NCBI RefSeq assembly: GCF_004345565.1
Contig: NZ_SLWA01000006.1
Coordinates: 1 to 64,000, forward strand
Origin: Flavobacterium circumlabens
Lineage (GTDB): Bacteria > Bacteroidota > Bacteroidia > Flavobacteriales > Flavobacteriaceae
Direction of reading: 5' to 3'
Length of the DNA: 64,000 bases
Part shown: piece by piece, positions 1 to 9,641 of the stretch
Position numbering within the stretch: the first letter of the stretch is position 1
How the letters are laid out: each line of letters begins with the position of its first letter
Position numbers and translations under genes: made by a program
Notes under the pieces: generated by a model
What the model was told of the DNA's origin: nothing
What the model saw: only the letters and a program-made list of their open reading frames with translations
The model's database searches: none

Positions 1-106
1 AGGGATCGCAGCGATATCCTTTTGCGGGGAACGTAAATCTCTTAAAGTCCCCCAAACCAATCCCGCAAAAGATTTAGTGAAGAGCCCGGCCCACAGGGAA
101 ACGCCC
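1..106. repeat. GC-rich intergenic hairpin element
   Basis: This block is visibly richer in G and C than its surroundings. It contains a perfect 10-bp inverted repeat, CTTTTGCGGG at 19-28 and CCCGCAAAAG at 62-71, followed by the run AGCCCGGCCCACAGGGAAAC at 84-103. No sensible reading frame crosses it. The layout (ATCC start, variable hairpin, AGCCCG..CAGGGAAACGCCC tail) resembles dispersed intergenic elements I associate with flavobacterial genomes, but that is from memory and only one copy lies in this window. The left edge may be cut by the window. Confidence 0.45.
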
Positions 107-191
107 ATAAACAATAACTGTAGGCTAAATATCAATTCATTAAATGATTTAAATTTTATACTTTTAGTCTTAAAAAATTAAACTGATTTCT

Positions 192-626
192 ATGAAAAAG
201 ATAATTGTTTTTATAGTATTGCTTTTTGGGATAGTTTGTAATGCTCAAAAAAATAAAGTCCAGGAAGTGATTGATAATTTCTTTGTGGCATTTCATCAGC
301 AAGATACAATCAAATTGAAATTAGTTTGTTCCGATCAACTTATTTTGCAATCTATTACAGAAAGTACAACAAAAGGAAATAAATTAGCGGATGAAAGTGT
401 AAAGGAATTCTATAAATCTATTGCGACAATTCCTTCTGATGTGAAGTTTAAAGAGAAAATAGTAAGTTCTACTATTCAAATTGACGGAAGTATGGCTCAT
501 GTCTGGGCTCCGTACGAATTTTATATCAATGATAAACTAAGTCATTCAGGTGTGAATACTTTTACGTTATTTAAAGAAAAAGCGAACTGGAAAATTATTT
601 ATCTGATCGATACAAGAAGAAAATAA
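192..626 (+). CDS. Secreted NTF2-like (SnoaL/DUF4440-type) protein
   Basis: The 144-residue product begins with a clear signal peptide (residues 1-18, cleavage near VCNAQ), so it is exported. The rest fits a single NTF2-like alpha+beta cone: an N-terminal helix with VIDNFFVAFHQQDTIKL, then strands carrying MAHVWAPYEFYIND and NTFTLFKEKANWKIIYLID, the usual closing strands of DUF4440/SnoaL-like and lumazine-binding-like proteins. No catalytic residues can be assigned from the family alone, so the function is unknown. It stands alone: its stop at 624-626 directly abuts the convergent endonuclease III gene on the other strand. The ATG start is well placed before the signal peptide. Confidence 0.75.
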   Translation: MKKIIVFIVLLFGIVCNAQKNKVQEVIDNFFVAFHQQDTIKLKLVCSDQLILQSITESTTKGNKLADESVKEFYKSIATIPSDVKFKEKIVSSTIQIDGSMAHVWAPYEFYINDKLSHSGVNTFTLFKEKANWKIIYLIDTRRK

Positions 627-1277
627 TTATTTACTTAAGTGGTGCGTTGCATAGTAATGACAAGAATCTTTCATCAAACATTCTTCACATTTAGGTTTTG
701 GCCTGCAGATTTCCCGTCCTAAAAAAGAAATTGCCATTCCAATCTCAGACCAAATGGATTTTGGAAGTTCCTGCATTAAATCTTTTTCTACTTTGTTACC
801 ATCTTTAGCTTCTTTGATTATTCCGATTCTGGGCGCAACCCGAATTACATGCAAATCAGCAATAATACCTTCTGCCGGCTGATGGGTTTCTCTCAGAATT
901 ACATTTGCGGATTTTCTTCCAATACCTTTTAGGGCTGTTAACTCCTTTAGCGTTAAAGGAATATTTTCATCTTTTTGAAGTGTTTCTGCAATTTCCAATA
1001 ACCAGTTTGCTTTGGTTGGATAATTTCTGACTTTACTTATGTAAGGAATAAATGTTTCCGTATTCGCTCTGGATAAGCTTGTTAAAGTTGGAAATCTATC
1101 AAATAAAGCAGGAGCAATGGAATTTATGTTTGCATCAGAATCTTGTGCTGACAGCACTACCATAACTAGTAATTGATAAGTGCTTTGATACTCAAGCGGG
1201 TGTTTTTTACCTTTGTATTTTTTTAATAAGGTTTTTAATTTTACTTCCCAATCGGTTGTTTCTCCAAATAAATCCAT
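627..1277 (-). CDS. nth: Endonuclease III-like DNA glycosylase/AP lyase
   Basis: This is a base-excision repair glycosylase of the HhH-GPD superfamily, which removes oxidised pyrimidines and cleaves the abasic site. The helix-hairpin-helix is LKGIGRKSANVIL, whose Lys matches the catalytic Lys of E. coli Nth (K120), and the catalytic Asp sits in IADLHVIRV. A C-terminal 4Fe-4S cluster is present as CRPKPKCEECLMKDSC; the first spacing is x5 rather than the usual x6. The start is set at the Met beginning MDLFGETTDW, where family similarity begins; a Met ten codons upstream (1307) is also possible and would leave only 6 nt after the upstream hydrolase stop. The two genes are probably co-transcribed. 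Confidence 0.85.
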   Translation of the reverse strand: MDLFGETTDWEVKLKTLLKKYKGKKHPLEYQSTYQLLVMVVLSAQDSDANINSIAPALFDRFPTLTSLSRANTETFIPYISKVRNYPTKANWLLEIAETLQKDENIPLTLKELTALKGIGRKSANVILRETHQPAEGIIADLHVIRVAPRIGIIKEAKDGNKVEKDLMQELPKSIWSEIGMAISFLGREICRPKPKCEECLMKDSCHYYATHHLSK

Positions 1278-1313
1278 TTTAGTTTTTTTTAAAGTGAATT
1301 GTACCATTACAAA

Positions 1314-2180
1314 TTAAGTACTTTTAATAAAATCTATTATTTTTTTGATAACATTTTGATTTCCTAAAATTTTTCTGTGACCTAAATTATCAGTTAAAAG
1401 TAAAGTTCCATTTTCTAAATGTTCATGAATATGGATTCCTGCTTTTACTGCAACTTCGGGGTCATGATTGTCATGAATTACCAAAACTGGAATTTTGACC
1501 TTGGCAGCTGCTCTGTAAGCAGAATAATTATCCATTTTGGTCTGATATTTATTTTCAAAATAATTACATAGAAGTCTGCTCATTTCCGGTTTCAATCTTA
1601 ATTTGGAAATAAAATCATCTAAAATATCCTGTACAATATCTCCACTTCCAATAATAATGGCTTTTTTGACCTTTAATCCATCCTTAATTGCATTAAGAAC
1701 CGACATTCCTCCTAATGAATGGCCAATCGCAAATTCAAACGGGCCATAATGTTTTTCGATTTCTAAAATTGATTCTATAAAATCAGACATTATAGTGGTT
1801 TTTCCTTGTGATTTTCCATGTGCCGGAGCATCAAAACTTATTGTTGAATATCCATTTTGTAAAAGTTCTTCGGCTATTTTAAATAATTGGGTTCCGCGTC
1901 CGGACCAACCGTGAACAATTAGTATTTTTCGCTGACTTTTTCCATATTCATAGGTAACAACGCTTTTGTCGATAGCAGGAACATAGATTGTTTTTTGGAT
2001 GCTTTTATGGTCCATATCCAATTCTCTTTTAGGAACCTTATGTTTTATGGGGGTTGTAAAAAGCTTTGCCGCATATTTTGTAGCCAATTTAGTAGAAATA
2101 AAAGCGCATATTTTACTGGATATGATTATAAACTGCGGAATTTTTAAGGATTGTGTAGGATTGGAAGCCTTTTTTGCCAT
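1314..2180 (-). CDS. Alpha/beta hydrolase
   Basis: A 288-residue alpha/beta-hydrolase-fold protein. The visible landmarks are the oxyanion region VHGWSGRGTQL, the nucleophile elbow GHSLGG (Ser within AIGHSLGGMSV), the acid-bearing loop VIHDNHDPEV and the final His in NLGHRKIL. These support a working catalytic triad, but the substrate cannot be named; it could be an esterase, lipase-like enzyme or thioesterase. There is no signal peptide, so it is probably cytoplasmic. It is divergent from glgA and lies 6 to 36 nt upstream of the endonuclease III gene, depending on that start, in the same direction, so the pair likely forms an operon. Confidence 0.8.
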   Translation of the reverse strand: MAKKASNPTQSLKIPQFIIISSKICAFISTKLATKYAAKLFTTPIKHKVPKRELDMDHKSIQKTIYVPAIDKSVVTYEYGKSQRKILIVHGWSGRGTQLFKIAEELLQNGYSTISFDAPAHGKSQGKTTIMSDFIESILEIEKHYGPFEFAIGHSLGGMSVLNAIKDGLKVKKAIIIGSGDIVQDILDDFISKLRLKPEMSRLLCNYFENKYQTKMDNYSAYRAAAKVKIPVLVIHDNHDPEVAVKAGIHIHEHLENGTLLLTDNLGHRKILGNQNVIKKIIDFIKST

Positions 2181-2322
2181 ATTGATAATTTTTTTTTCAG
2201 GTCTTTATTCTGTGTATTTTTTCCTAAATTTAAAGAACATAAAAGTAACATAATTAATAAATGGTTGCTCAAAAAAGAATTTGTATTTGATTAATTATTT
2301 AAAAGGTTTATAAATTTCTAAA

Positions 2323-3750
2323 ATGGAAATATTTCATATCAGTGCAGAATGTTATCCTATGGCAAAAGTGGGCGGATTGGCCGATGTTGTAGGAGCATTG
2401 CCTAAATACCAGAATAAAGCAGGTCATCAGGTTCGTGTTGTTGTACCCTGTTATGATACGAAATTTAAAAAGGATAACGAATTTGAATACGTTCACTGGG
2501 GAGAAGTCAAATTAGGTAATTTTGAATTTCCATTCAGTGTTTTGAAAGAAACCACGGATAAGCTTGGGTACAAATTGTATCTTATAGAAATTAAAGAATT
2601 ATTTGACAGACCTAACGTGTACGGATATGAAGACGATATTGAACGCTTTTTGTCTTTTCAAATAGCCGCATTAGATTGGATTTCCGGTCGCGAAACCGTT
2701 CCTGATATTATTAATTGTCATGATCATCATACCGGAGTAATTCCGTTTTTAGTAAAATATGCTTATAAGTATGAAAAAATAAAAAATGTAAGGACAGTTA
2801 TCACCATTCATAATGGATTGTATCAGGGCTGGTTTGGCTTTGATAAATTGCATTATTTACCTCAATTCGATTTAATTCATGTTGGGTTTTTAGAATGGAA
2901 TAATGCTATAAATTCTTTGGCTGTTGGAGTTAAATGTGCCCATGCTGTTACAACGGTTTCGCCAAGTTATCTGAACGAAATCAATTATGCTGCTAATGGA
3001 CTTGAAGAATTATTCAAAGTAGTACGAAGCAAATCAAAAGGTATTTTAAACGGAATTGATATTGATATCTGGGATCCGTTCACTGATAAAATGCTTTATG
3101 AAAATTATACAACTGAAACTTTTAGGGCAGGGAAGCAGAAAAACAAAGAAAAGCTCTGCGAGCAATTTGATTTAGATCCTGCAAAACCGCTGTTTAGTTT
3201 CATTGGGCGATTGTTTGAAGAGAAAGGCGGCGATTTATTGCCTCAGGCTTCTGCTTTAGCTTTATCAGAGAATTTTGAAAATATAAATATCCTGATTCTG
3301 GGATCGGGTAATTCGGAGATTGAGTCACAATTAACGCAACTTAGAAATGACTATATAGGGAATTACAATGTTTTTATAGGCTATAATGAAGAATTAGCCC
3401 ATTTGATTTATGCAGGTTCTGATTTTATCTTAATGCCTTCTCGTGTGGAGCCCTGCGGTTTAAATCAGATGTATGCTTTGCGCTACGGAACAGTGCCTAT
3501 TGTCAGAAGGACAGGTGGATTACGCGACACTGTGATTGATTTTGGCGATGACGGAAACGGAATTTGTCACGATCAGGCTTCTGTCGGCGATATCTGTTAT
3601 TCAATTAATCGTGCCGTAAAACTCTATGGCGATAAAATAAGTTTCAATACAATAATTGAAAGAGGAATGCGTACAGATCATTCCTGGGAAACAGTATGTG
3701 AAGAATACATAAAAATATACAACTTAATAATTCAGCAAAATGAAGTTTAA
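2323..3750 (+). CDS. glgA: Glycogen synthase (ADP-glucose type, GT5)
   Basis: Transfers glucose from ADP-glucose to the non-reducing end of a growing alpha-1,4-glucan. The N-terminal ADP-glucose-binding motif KVGGLADV lies at about residues 13-20, and the C-terminal GT-B domain has SRVEPCGLNQMYALRYGTVP, with the conserved EPCGL catalytic/donor-binding block. At 475 residues it matches the usual GlgA length of about 477. The gene opens the cluster glgA-glgC-glgB, and its last 11 nt overlap the start of glgC, pointing to translational coupling. The order gives the full classical pathway: ADP-glucose formation, elongation and branching. Confidence 0.95.
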   Translation: MEIFHISAECYPMAKVGGLADVVGALPKYQNKAGHQVRVVVPCYDTKFKKDNEFEYVHWGEVKLGNFEFPFSVLKETTDKLGYKLYLIEIKELFDRPNVYGYEDDIERFLSFQIAALDWISGRETVPDIINCHDHHTGVIPFLVKYAYKYEKIKNVRTVITIHNGLYQGWFGFDKLHYLPQFDLIHVGFLEWNNAINSLAVGVKCAHAVTTVSPSYLNEINYAANGLEELFKVVRSKSKGILNGIDIDIWDPFTDKMLYENYTTETFRAGKQKNKEKLCEQFDLDPAKPLFSFIGRLFEEKGGDLLPQASALALSENFENINILILGSGNSEIESQLTQLRNDYIGNYNVFIGYNEELAHLIYAGSDFILMPSRVEPCGLNQMYALRYGTVPIVRRTGGLRDTVIDFGDDGNGICHDQASVGDICYSINRAVKLYGDKISFNTIIERGMRTDHSWETVCEEYIKIYNLIIQQNEV

Positions 3751-5020
3751 AAAGAAAAATGTAGTTGCCATTATTTTAGGAGGAGGACAAGGATCACGTT
3801 TGTTCCCATTAACAGAAACAAGATCAAAACCAGCTGTTCCGATTGGGGGAAAATACAGATTGGTTGATATTCCAATTTCAAATTGTATTAATTCTGATAT
3901 TTTTAAAATATTTGTACTGACACAATTTAATTCTGCATCTTTGAATGCACACATCAAAAACACTTTCAATTTCAGTATTTTCAGTCAGTCCTTTGTCGAT
4001 ATTTTAGCTGCTGAACAAACGCCTGATAATCCGACCTGGTTTCAGGGTACAGCCGATGCCGTTCGTCAGTGTATGTCACATTTTCAAAAGCATGACTTCG
4101 AACACGCTTTGATTTTATCCGGTGATCAATTGTATCAGATGGATTTCAACGAAATGTTAGAGGCTCATATTGCAAGTAATGCAGAAATTTCTATTGCGAC
4201 ATTACCTGTAAATGCTAAGGATGCTCCGGAATTCGGAATTCTGAAAACGGATCATGAGAATTGTGTGGAAGCTTTTATTGAAAAACCGGATGCTTCGCTT
4301 TTACCGGAATGGGAATCAGAGGTGAGTGAACAAATGCAGGCTAAAGGCAAAAAATATTTGGCTTCGATGGGGATTTACATTTTCAATAAGAAATTATTGG
4401 AAGAGTTAATGGAAAATCCTGATACAAAGGATTTTGGCAAGGAAATTATCCCACAAGCGGTTGGTAAACATAAAATTCTGAGCTATCAATACGAAGGGTA
4501 CTGGACCGATATTGGAAATATTGAATCTTTTTTTGAAGCAAATATTGGTCTTACTGCCGATATTCCGGAATTTAATTTGTTTGATAATGACAATAAAATT
4601 TTCACGCGTCCAAGATTGCTTCCTCCTTCAAAGTTTAGAAATTCGGTGATTAATCAGTCTTTAATTTCTGAGGGCTGTATTATTAATGCCAAAGAAATTA
4701 AGAGTTCCGTAATTGGTATTCGTTCCAGAATTGGTGAGGGAACAGTACTCGAAAGCTGTTATGTGATGGGGAATGATTTTTATCAGGATCTTGATGAACT
4801 GCATGAGGATTCCGAGAACAATAAAATTCATATTGGAATAGGCGATAATTGTTTTATAAAAAATGTTCTGGTGGACAAAAATGTGCGTATTGGAAACAAT
4901 GTTCATATTAACGGAGGCAAGCATTTAGATAATTTTACCAACGAATTATACAGTATAAAAGACGGAATTGTTGTTATTAAAAAAGGAGTTGTTCTTTCGG
5001 ATAATTTTAGAATTGAATAA
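3740..5020 (+). CDS. glgC: Glucose-1-phosphate adenylyltransferase
   Basis: Makes ADP-glucose from ATP and glucose-1-phosphate, the committed step of bacterial glycogen synthesis. The nucleotidyltransferase signature is at the N terminus: GGGQGSRLFPLTETRSKPAV, followed by the substrate region IPISNCINS. Residues from about 290 to 426 form the left-handed beta-helix domain, seen as repeated isoleucine/valine-rich hexapeptides (SSVIGIRSRIGEGTVLES, KNVRIGNNVHINGG), where allosteric control and oligomerisation normally reside. The 426-residue length is standard. The ATG lies inside the 3' end of glgA in another frame, and glgB follows after 34 nt. Confidence 0.95.
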   Translation: MKFKKKNVVAIILGGGQGSRLFPLTETRSKPAVPIGGKYRLVDIPISNCINSDIFKIFVLTQFNSASLNAHIKNTFNFSIFSQSFVDILAAEQTPDNPTWFQGTADAVRQCMSHFQKHDFEHALILSGDQLYQMDFNEMLEAHIASNAEISIATLPVNAKDAPEFGILKTDHENCVEAFIEKPDASLLPEWESEVSEQMQAKGKKYLASMGIYIFNKKLLEELMENPDTKDFGKEIIPQAVGKHKILSYQYEGYWTDIGNIESFFEANIGLTADIPEFNLFDNDNKIFTRPRLLPPSKFRNSVINQSLISEGCIINAKEIKSSVIGIRSRIGEGTVLESCYVMGNDFYQDLDELHEDSENNKIHIGIGDNCFIKNVLVDKNVRIGNNVHINGGKHLDNFTNELYSIKDGIVVIKKGVVLSDNFRIE

Positions 5021-5054
5021 AGCTTAAAATTAATTATTGCCTTAAAAACCAAAT

Positions 5055-6959
5055 ATGAATAAAGTCCTCACACATTCCCTTTTTACTGATTTTGATATTG
5101 ATTTATTCAAAGCAGGGAAACACTTCAGATTATATGAGAAACTTGGTGCACATTTAATAGAAGTTGATGGAGTAAAAGGCGTTTATTTTGCGGTTTGGGC
5201 TCCAACTGCACAATCTGTTTCTGTTGTCGGCGATTTTAATTACTGGACAGGAGGAGAGCATCTACTACAAGTACGCTGGGATTCTTCGGGTATTTGGGAA
5301 GGGTTTATTCCAAACCTGGAAAAAGGAGCACTTTATAAATATAAAATTCAATCGAATATCGATAGTGTTGTAACCGAAAAAGCAGATCCGTTCTCTTTAT
5401 ATTGTGAAAAACCACCTCATACGGCTTCTGTTGTCTGGGATCTGGATTATAACTGGAAGGATGAAAACTGGATGCAATCGCGTCAGGAAAATAATGGTCT
5501 GGATAAACCTTATTCGGTTTATGAAGTGCATTTAGGCTCGTGGAAACGTGGAGAAAACAATCGTTTCCTGACGTACCTGGAATTAGCGGAAGATTTGGTA
5601 GCTTATGTAAAGGAAACGGGTTTTACCCATGTAGAATTTATGCCCATAATGGAATATCCGTATGATCCTTCGTGGGGATATCAGCTCACCGGATATTTTG
5701 CGCCGACTTCCCGTTTTGGAAAGCCACAGGATTTTATGGTGCTCGTTGATAAATTGCATCAGGCCGGGATTGGAGTTATTCTGGACTGGGTTCCGTCTCA
5801 TTTTCCTGATGATGCGCACGGTTTAGGATTTTTTGACGGTTCAAATTTATATGAACATCCGGATCGCAGAAAAGGTTATCATCCGGATTGGAAAAGTCTT
5901 GTTTTTAATTATGGCCGAAATGAAGTGCGTGCTTTTTTGATTAGCAACGCTGTTTTCTGGCTGCAGCAGTATCATGCAGATGGCTTACGGGTTGATGCCG
6001 TGGCTTCGATGCTGTACCTTGATTATTCCAGAAAAGAAGGGGAGTGGGAACCTAATATTTATGGAGGAAGAGAAAATCTTGATACAGTTAGTTTTCTTAA
6101 AGAATTCAATGAAGTTATTTATGCTAATTTTAATGGAGTTCAGACGATTGCAGAAGAAAGTACTTCTTTTCCTATGGTTTCCAGACCTACTTTTACCGGA
6201 GGTCTGGGCTTTGGAATGAAGTGGATGATGGGCTGGATGCATGATACACTGAAATATTTTCAAAAAGAAACGGTTTATAGAAAATACCATCAAAATGAAT
6301 TGACTTTTTCGATGACTTATGCTTTTACCGAAAATTTCATGTTGCCGTTTTCGCATGATGAAGTGGTTTACGGAAAGAAATCTGTTGCGAATAAAATGCC
6401 GGGTGATGAATGGCAGAAGTTTGCCAATTTACGTTTGTTGTACGGTTATATGTTTACGCATCCCGGGACAAAATTATTGTTTATGGGTTCTGAGTTTGGA
6501 CAAAGTGATGAGTGGAATTTTGAAAAAAGCCTGGACTGGCATTTACTACAATACGATTATCACTCCGGAATTAAAAAAATAATTACAGATTTGAATCAGT
6601 TGTATAAATCACAACCGGCATTGTACGAAAAACAATTTAGTGGCGAGGGTTTCGAATGGATTAATTATTCAGATCATCAAAATGCCATTCTGTCCTACAT
6701 TCGAAAAGGAAACAATCCTAAAGAAAATTTAGTAGTGGTTTGTAATTTCACTCCGGTAGTTCGGGAAAATTACAGGATCGGAATTCCTCAGAAAGGAAAA
6801 TTGGTTCCCGTATTTAATAGTGATGATAAGGTTTATGGCGGAAGTGGAATTAGTAATCCGCGTTCAATTAAAATTGAAGCATCACCCTATGATGGCAGGG
6901 ATTATTCGGTCGAATTAATTTTGCCTCCTTTGAGTGTAACCCTATATTCTTTTGAATAA
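5055..6959 (+). CDS. glgB: 1,4-alpha-glucan branching enzyme (GH13)
   Basis: Introduces alpha-1,6 branches into glycogen. The N-terminal CBM48/E-set domain is visible at about residues 25-115 (GVYFAVWAPTAQSVSVVGDF). The GH13 barrel carries all four conserved regions: DWVPSHF, GLRVDAVASMLYLDYSR (nucleophile Asp314), the acid/base Glu in AEEST near residue 367, and PFSHDEVVYGK. The C-terminal all-beta domain ends at residue 634. It is shorter than the E. coli enzyme (728 residues) because the extra N1 domain is absent, which is common. It follows glgC at 34 nt in the same orientation, so one glycogen operon is likely. Confidence 0.95.
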   Translation: MNKVLTHSLFTDFDIDLFKAGKHFRLYEKLGAHLIEVDGVKGVYFAVWAPTAQSVSVVGDFNYWTGGEHLLQVRWDSSGIWEGFIPNLEKGALYKYKIQSNIDSVVTEKADPFSLYCEKPPHTASVVWDLDYNWKDENWMQSRQENNGLDKPYSVYEVHLGSWKRGENNRFLTYLELAEDLVAYVKETGFTHVEFMPIMEYPYDPSWGYQLTGYFAPTSRFGKPQDFMVLVDKLHQAGIGVILDWVPSHFPDDAHGLGFFDGSNLYEHPDRRKGYHPDWKSLVFNYGRNEVRAFLISNAVFWLQQYHADGLRVDAVASMLYLDYSRKEGEWEPNIYGGRENLDTVSFLKEFNEVIYANFNGVQTIAEESTSFPMVSRPTFTGGLGFGMKWMMGWMHDTLKYFQKETVYRKYHQNELTFSMTYAFTENFMLPFSHDEVVYGKKSVANKMPGDEWQKFANLRLLYGYMFTHPGTKLLFMGSEFGQSDEWNFEKSLDWHLLQYDYHSGIKKIITDLNQLYKSQPALYEKQFSGEGFEWINYSDHQNAILSYIRKGNNPKENLVVVCNFTPVVRENYRIGIPQKGKLVPVFNSDDKVYGGSGISNPRSIKIEASPYDGRDYSVELILPPLSVTLYSFE

Positions 6960-7112
6960 AATTCAGTCCTTTTTTTCCAAATGAGATTTTGTTAATTTTG
7001 AGCTCGTATATTATCGATTTTCTGATTTTTTAAGGCCTAATTTATCACTCACACAGAAAAAACGTTTTCGTGAATAATCTTTATATTCATAGCGGCTTAT
7101 ATAGTTTTTTTG

Positions 7113-7120
7113 TATGTTTG
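7113..7120 (+). promoter_or_regulatory. Possible -7 element before the GH31 gene
   Basis: TATGTTTG fits the flavobacterial -7 consensus TAnnTTTG and sits 38 nt before the GH31 ATG. No TTG is present 17-23 nt upstream, so the promoter is only half supported. The 198-nt gap between glgB and this gene is larger than inside the glg cluster, which leaves room for separate control. Confidence 0.25.
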
Positions 7121-7157
7121 GAAGAGGTAGCGTTGTTATAACTAATTCATTATCGAT

Positions 7158-9557
7158 ATGATTACAAACACATCATTAGAATACAAGGGCGATTTATATC
7201 CATCAAAAATTGTTTCCTATGAGCATGAAGGGGATTCTATTTTTTTTCATACTGATAATAAAGTAATCTTAAAAGTTACCATTCTCAGAGACAGTTTAAT
7301 TCGGTTTCGTTTTACGACAAAAGGCTATTTTAGTAACGATTTTTCATATGCGATTGATAAAACACAGTTGCATGGCTATAACTTTCTCGAACTTACAGAA
7401 GAGGAAACTTATTTTCAGATCAGAACCAGTAAAGTCAAATGTAAAATTCAGAAGGCAGATCTTCGTTTGTCTATTTATGATTTAAGTGATGTTCTGATTC
7501 TTGAGGATGAACTTGGTTTTCATTGGGAAGAAAGTTATGAATATGGTGGAAATATCGTAAAAATGAGTAAGTCTTCAAAAGATGGAGAATGTTTTTACGG
7601 ACTGGGCGATAAAGCCACGCAAATGAATTTAAAAGGCAAAAGACTCGAAAATTTTGCTACCGATCAATACGCTTTTCAAAAAGAACAAGACCCTTTATAT
7701 AAGGTAGTACCTTTTTATATTGGCTTAAATAATAAACAATCTTACGGTATTTTCTTCGATAATACCTTTAGAACCTTTTTTGATTTTTGTCAGGAAAGAA
7801 GAAATGTTTCCAGCTTCTGGGCAGAAGGAGGCGAAATGAATTACTATTTCATTTATGGCCCACAAATGCAGGATGTGGTCACGACCTATACTGATTTGAC
7901 TGGCAAACCGGAACTACCGCCACTTTGGGTTTTAGGATATCACCAATGCAAATGGAGTTATTATCCCGAAAGTAAAGTAAAAGAAATCACTTCAAAATTC
8001 AGGGAGCTTAAAATTCCATGCGATGCCATTTATCTGGATATTGATTATATGGAAGGTTTTCGATGTTTTACGTGGAGTAAAGAATATTTTCCCGACCCCA
8101 AAAGAATGATTGCTGAATTAGCCGAAGATGGTTTTAAAACAGTTGTAATTATTGATCCGGGAATAAAAATCGACAAAGAATATTCCGTTTATAAAGAAGC
8201 TTTAGAGAAAGATTATTTCTGCAAAAGAGCCGACGGACCTTACATGAAAGGCAAAGTATGGCCTGGTGAATGTAATTTTCCGGATTATACAAATCCCGCA
8301 GTCAGAGAATGGTGGGCAGGATTATTTAAAGAATTAATTTCAGATTTTGGCGTAAAAGGAGTCTGGAACGACATGAATGAGCCAGCTGTTATGGAGGTTC
8401 CAAATAAAACTTTCCCAATGGATGTTCGCCATGTTTATGACGGAAATCCGTGCAGCCACAGAAAAGCCCATAATATTTATGGAACACAAATGGCCCGGGC
8501 AACCTATCACGGGGTAAAACGATTTGCGTATCCCAAAAGACCTTTTGTCATTACAAGATCTGCTTATTCCGGAGCACAGCGTTATACATCGTCCTGGACA
8601 GGAGATAATGTGGCTACCTGGGAACATTTATGGATTGCCAACATACAGGTACAGAGAATGTCTATTTCGGGAATGGGCTTTACAGGATCGGATATTGGAG
8701 GTTTTGCAGAACAGCCAACAGGAGAATTATACGCACGTTGGATTCAGTTAGGCGTCTTCCATCCGTTTTGCAGAACCCATTCTTCCGGAGATCATGGGAA
8801 TCAGGAACCGTGGGCGTTTGATGAAGAAGTGATTAATATTACCCGAAAATTTGTTAGCCTTCGCTATCAGTTATTACCTTATTTATATACGATGTTCTGG
8901 CAATATATTGAAGAAGGAATTCCGATGTTAAAACCTTTGGTATATTACGATCAGGAAGATACACAAACGCATTATAGAAATGACGAATTTATTTTCGGAA
9001 ATCAAATATTGGTTTGTCCGATACTTGAACCTAACGCTGTAGGCAGGCGTATGTATATTCCAAGAGGGGAATGGTATAACTACTGGACCAATGAGTTTTC
9101 AAATGGAGGTAGAGAAGTCTGGGTGGATACTAAATTTGATGAAATTCCAATTTTTGTAAAAGCGGGGGCCATTATTCCGAAATATCCGGTTCAGCAATAT
9201 GTCGGAGAGCTTGAATTTGATGAACTGACGCTGGATTTATACTTTAAAAACGGAAAGGAAAAATCATTTGTTTACGAAGATTCCCAGGATGGTTACGATT
9301 ATAAAAAAGGACGCTACAGTTTTCTTTCTTTCACATCAATTGGTAAAGAAAAAGAATTGATAGTGCAGCTGCATAAAGAAGGAAAATTTGAAACTAATTA
9401 CAGTACCTATAAAATCAATTTAATTGGATTACCGTTTAAAGTAAAAGAAATTGAAATTGATAACGAAAGAATCGCTTTTGATGAAGTAAGTTTCTCAGAG
9501 AGCCATTTCTTAATAGTGGATAAGGAATTCAGTGAACTTCATCTTATTGGGGAATAG
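7158..9557 (+). CDS. GH31 family alpha-glucosidase
   Basis: A 799-residue glycoside hydrolase of family 31, which cleaves terminal alpha-glucosyl (or related) residues. The signature GVWNDMNEPAVM contains the catalytic nucleophile (Asp405), and the acid/base Asp is in TGDNVATWEHLW. The N-terminal beta-sandwich (galactose-mutarotase-like, about residues 1-235) and a C-terminal beta domain fit the family. No signal peptide is seen, so a cytoplasmic enzyme acting on maltodextrin or glycogen fragments is plausible. It follows glgA-glgC-glgB in the same direction, which supports a role in alpha-glucan turnover; the exact linkage specificity cannot be read from sequence by eye. Confidence 0.88.
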   Translation: MITNTSLEYKGDLYPSKIVSYEHEGDSIFFHTDNKVILKVTILRDSLIRFRFTTKGYFSNDFSYAIDKTQLHGYNFLELTEEETYFQIRTSKVKCKIQKADLRLSIYDLSDVLILEDELGFHWEESYEYGGNIVKMSKSSKDGECFYGLGDKATQMNLKGKRLENFATDQYAFQKEQDPLYKVVPFYIGLNNKQSYGIFFDNTFRTFFDFCQERRNVSSFWAEGGEMNYYFIYGPQMQDVVTTYTDLTGKPELPPLWVLGYHQCKWSYYPESKVKEITSKFRELKIPCDAIYLDIDYMEGFRCFTWSKEYFPDPKRMIAELAEDGFKTVVIIDPGIKIDKEYSVYKEALEKDYFCKRADGPYMKGKVWPGECNFPDYTNPAVREWWAGLFKELISDFGVKGVWNDMNEPAVMEVPNKTFPMDVRHVYDGNPCSHRKAHNIYGTQMARATYHGVKRFAYPKRPFVITRSAYSGAQRYTSSWTGDNVATWEHLWIANIQVQRMSISGMGFTGSDIGGFAEQPTGELYARWIQLGVFHPFCRTHSSGDHGNQEPWAFDEEVINITRKFVSLRYQLLPYLYTMFWQYIEEGIPMLKPLVYYDQEDTQTHYRNDEFIFGNQILVCPILEPNAVGRRMYIPRGEWYNYWTNEFSNGGREVWVDTKFDEIPIFVKAGAIIPKYPVQQYVGELEFDELTLDLYFKNGKEKSFVYEDSQDGYDYKKGRYSFLSFTSIGKEKELIVQLHKEGKFETNYSTYKINLIGLPFKVKEIEIDNERIAFDEVSFSESHFLIVDKEFSELHLIGE

Positions 9558-9578
9558 CCATATTATGATATATTTTTG
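9547..9578 (+). promoter_or_regulatory. Candidate promoter of the M48 protease gene
   Basis: TTG at 9547-9549 and TATTTTTG at 9571-9578 are spaced 21 nt apart, matching the flavobacterial TTG-N17-23-TAnnTTTG promoter. A second TATTTTTG occurs at 9613-9620, closer to the ATG at 9642, but without a well-spaced TTG. The -33 element lies inside the last codons of the GH31 gene. Confidence 0.45.
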
Positions 9579-9641
9579 TTAAATTATGTAAATGATGATT
9601 TCATAATAATTGTATTTTTGTGTTGCTAAATACGAAAAATT

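Noticed and set aside
2254-2322. Divergent promoter for glgA and the alpha/beta hydrolase
   Set aside because: No pair of TTG and TAnnTTTG with suitable spacing could be placed in either direction.
5985-6356. Minus-strand ORF of 123 codons inside glgB
   Set aside because: Shadow frame of a certain gene whose catalytic motifs run through the same DNA.
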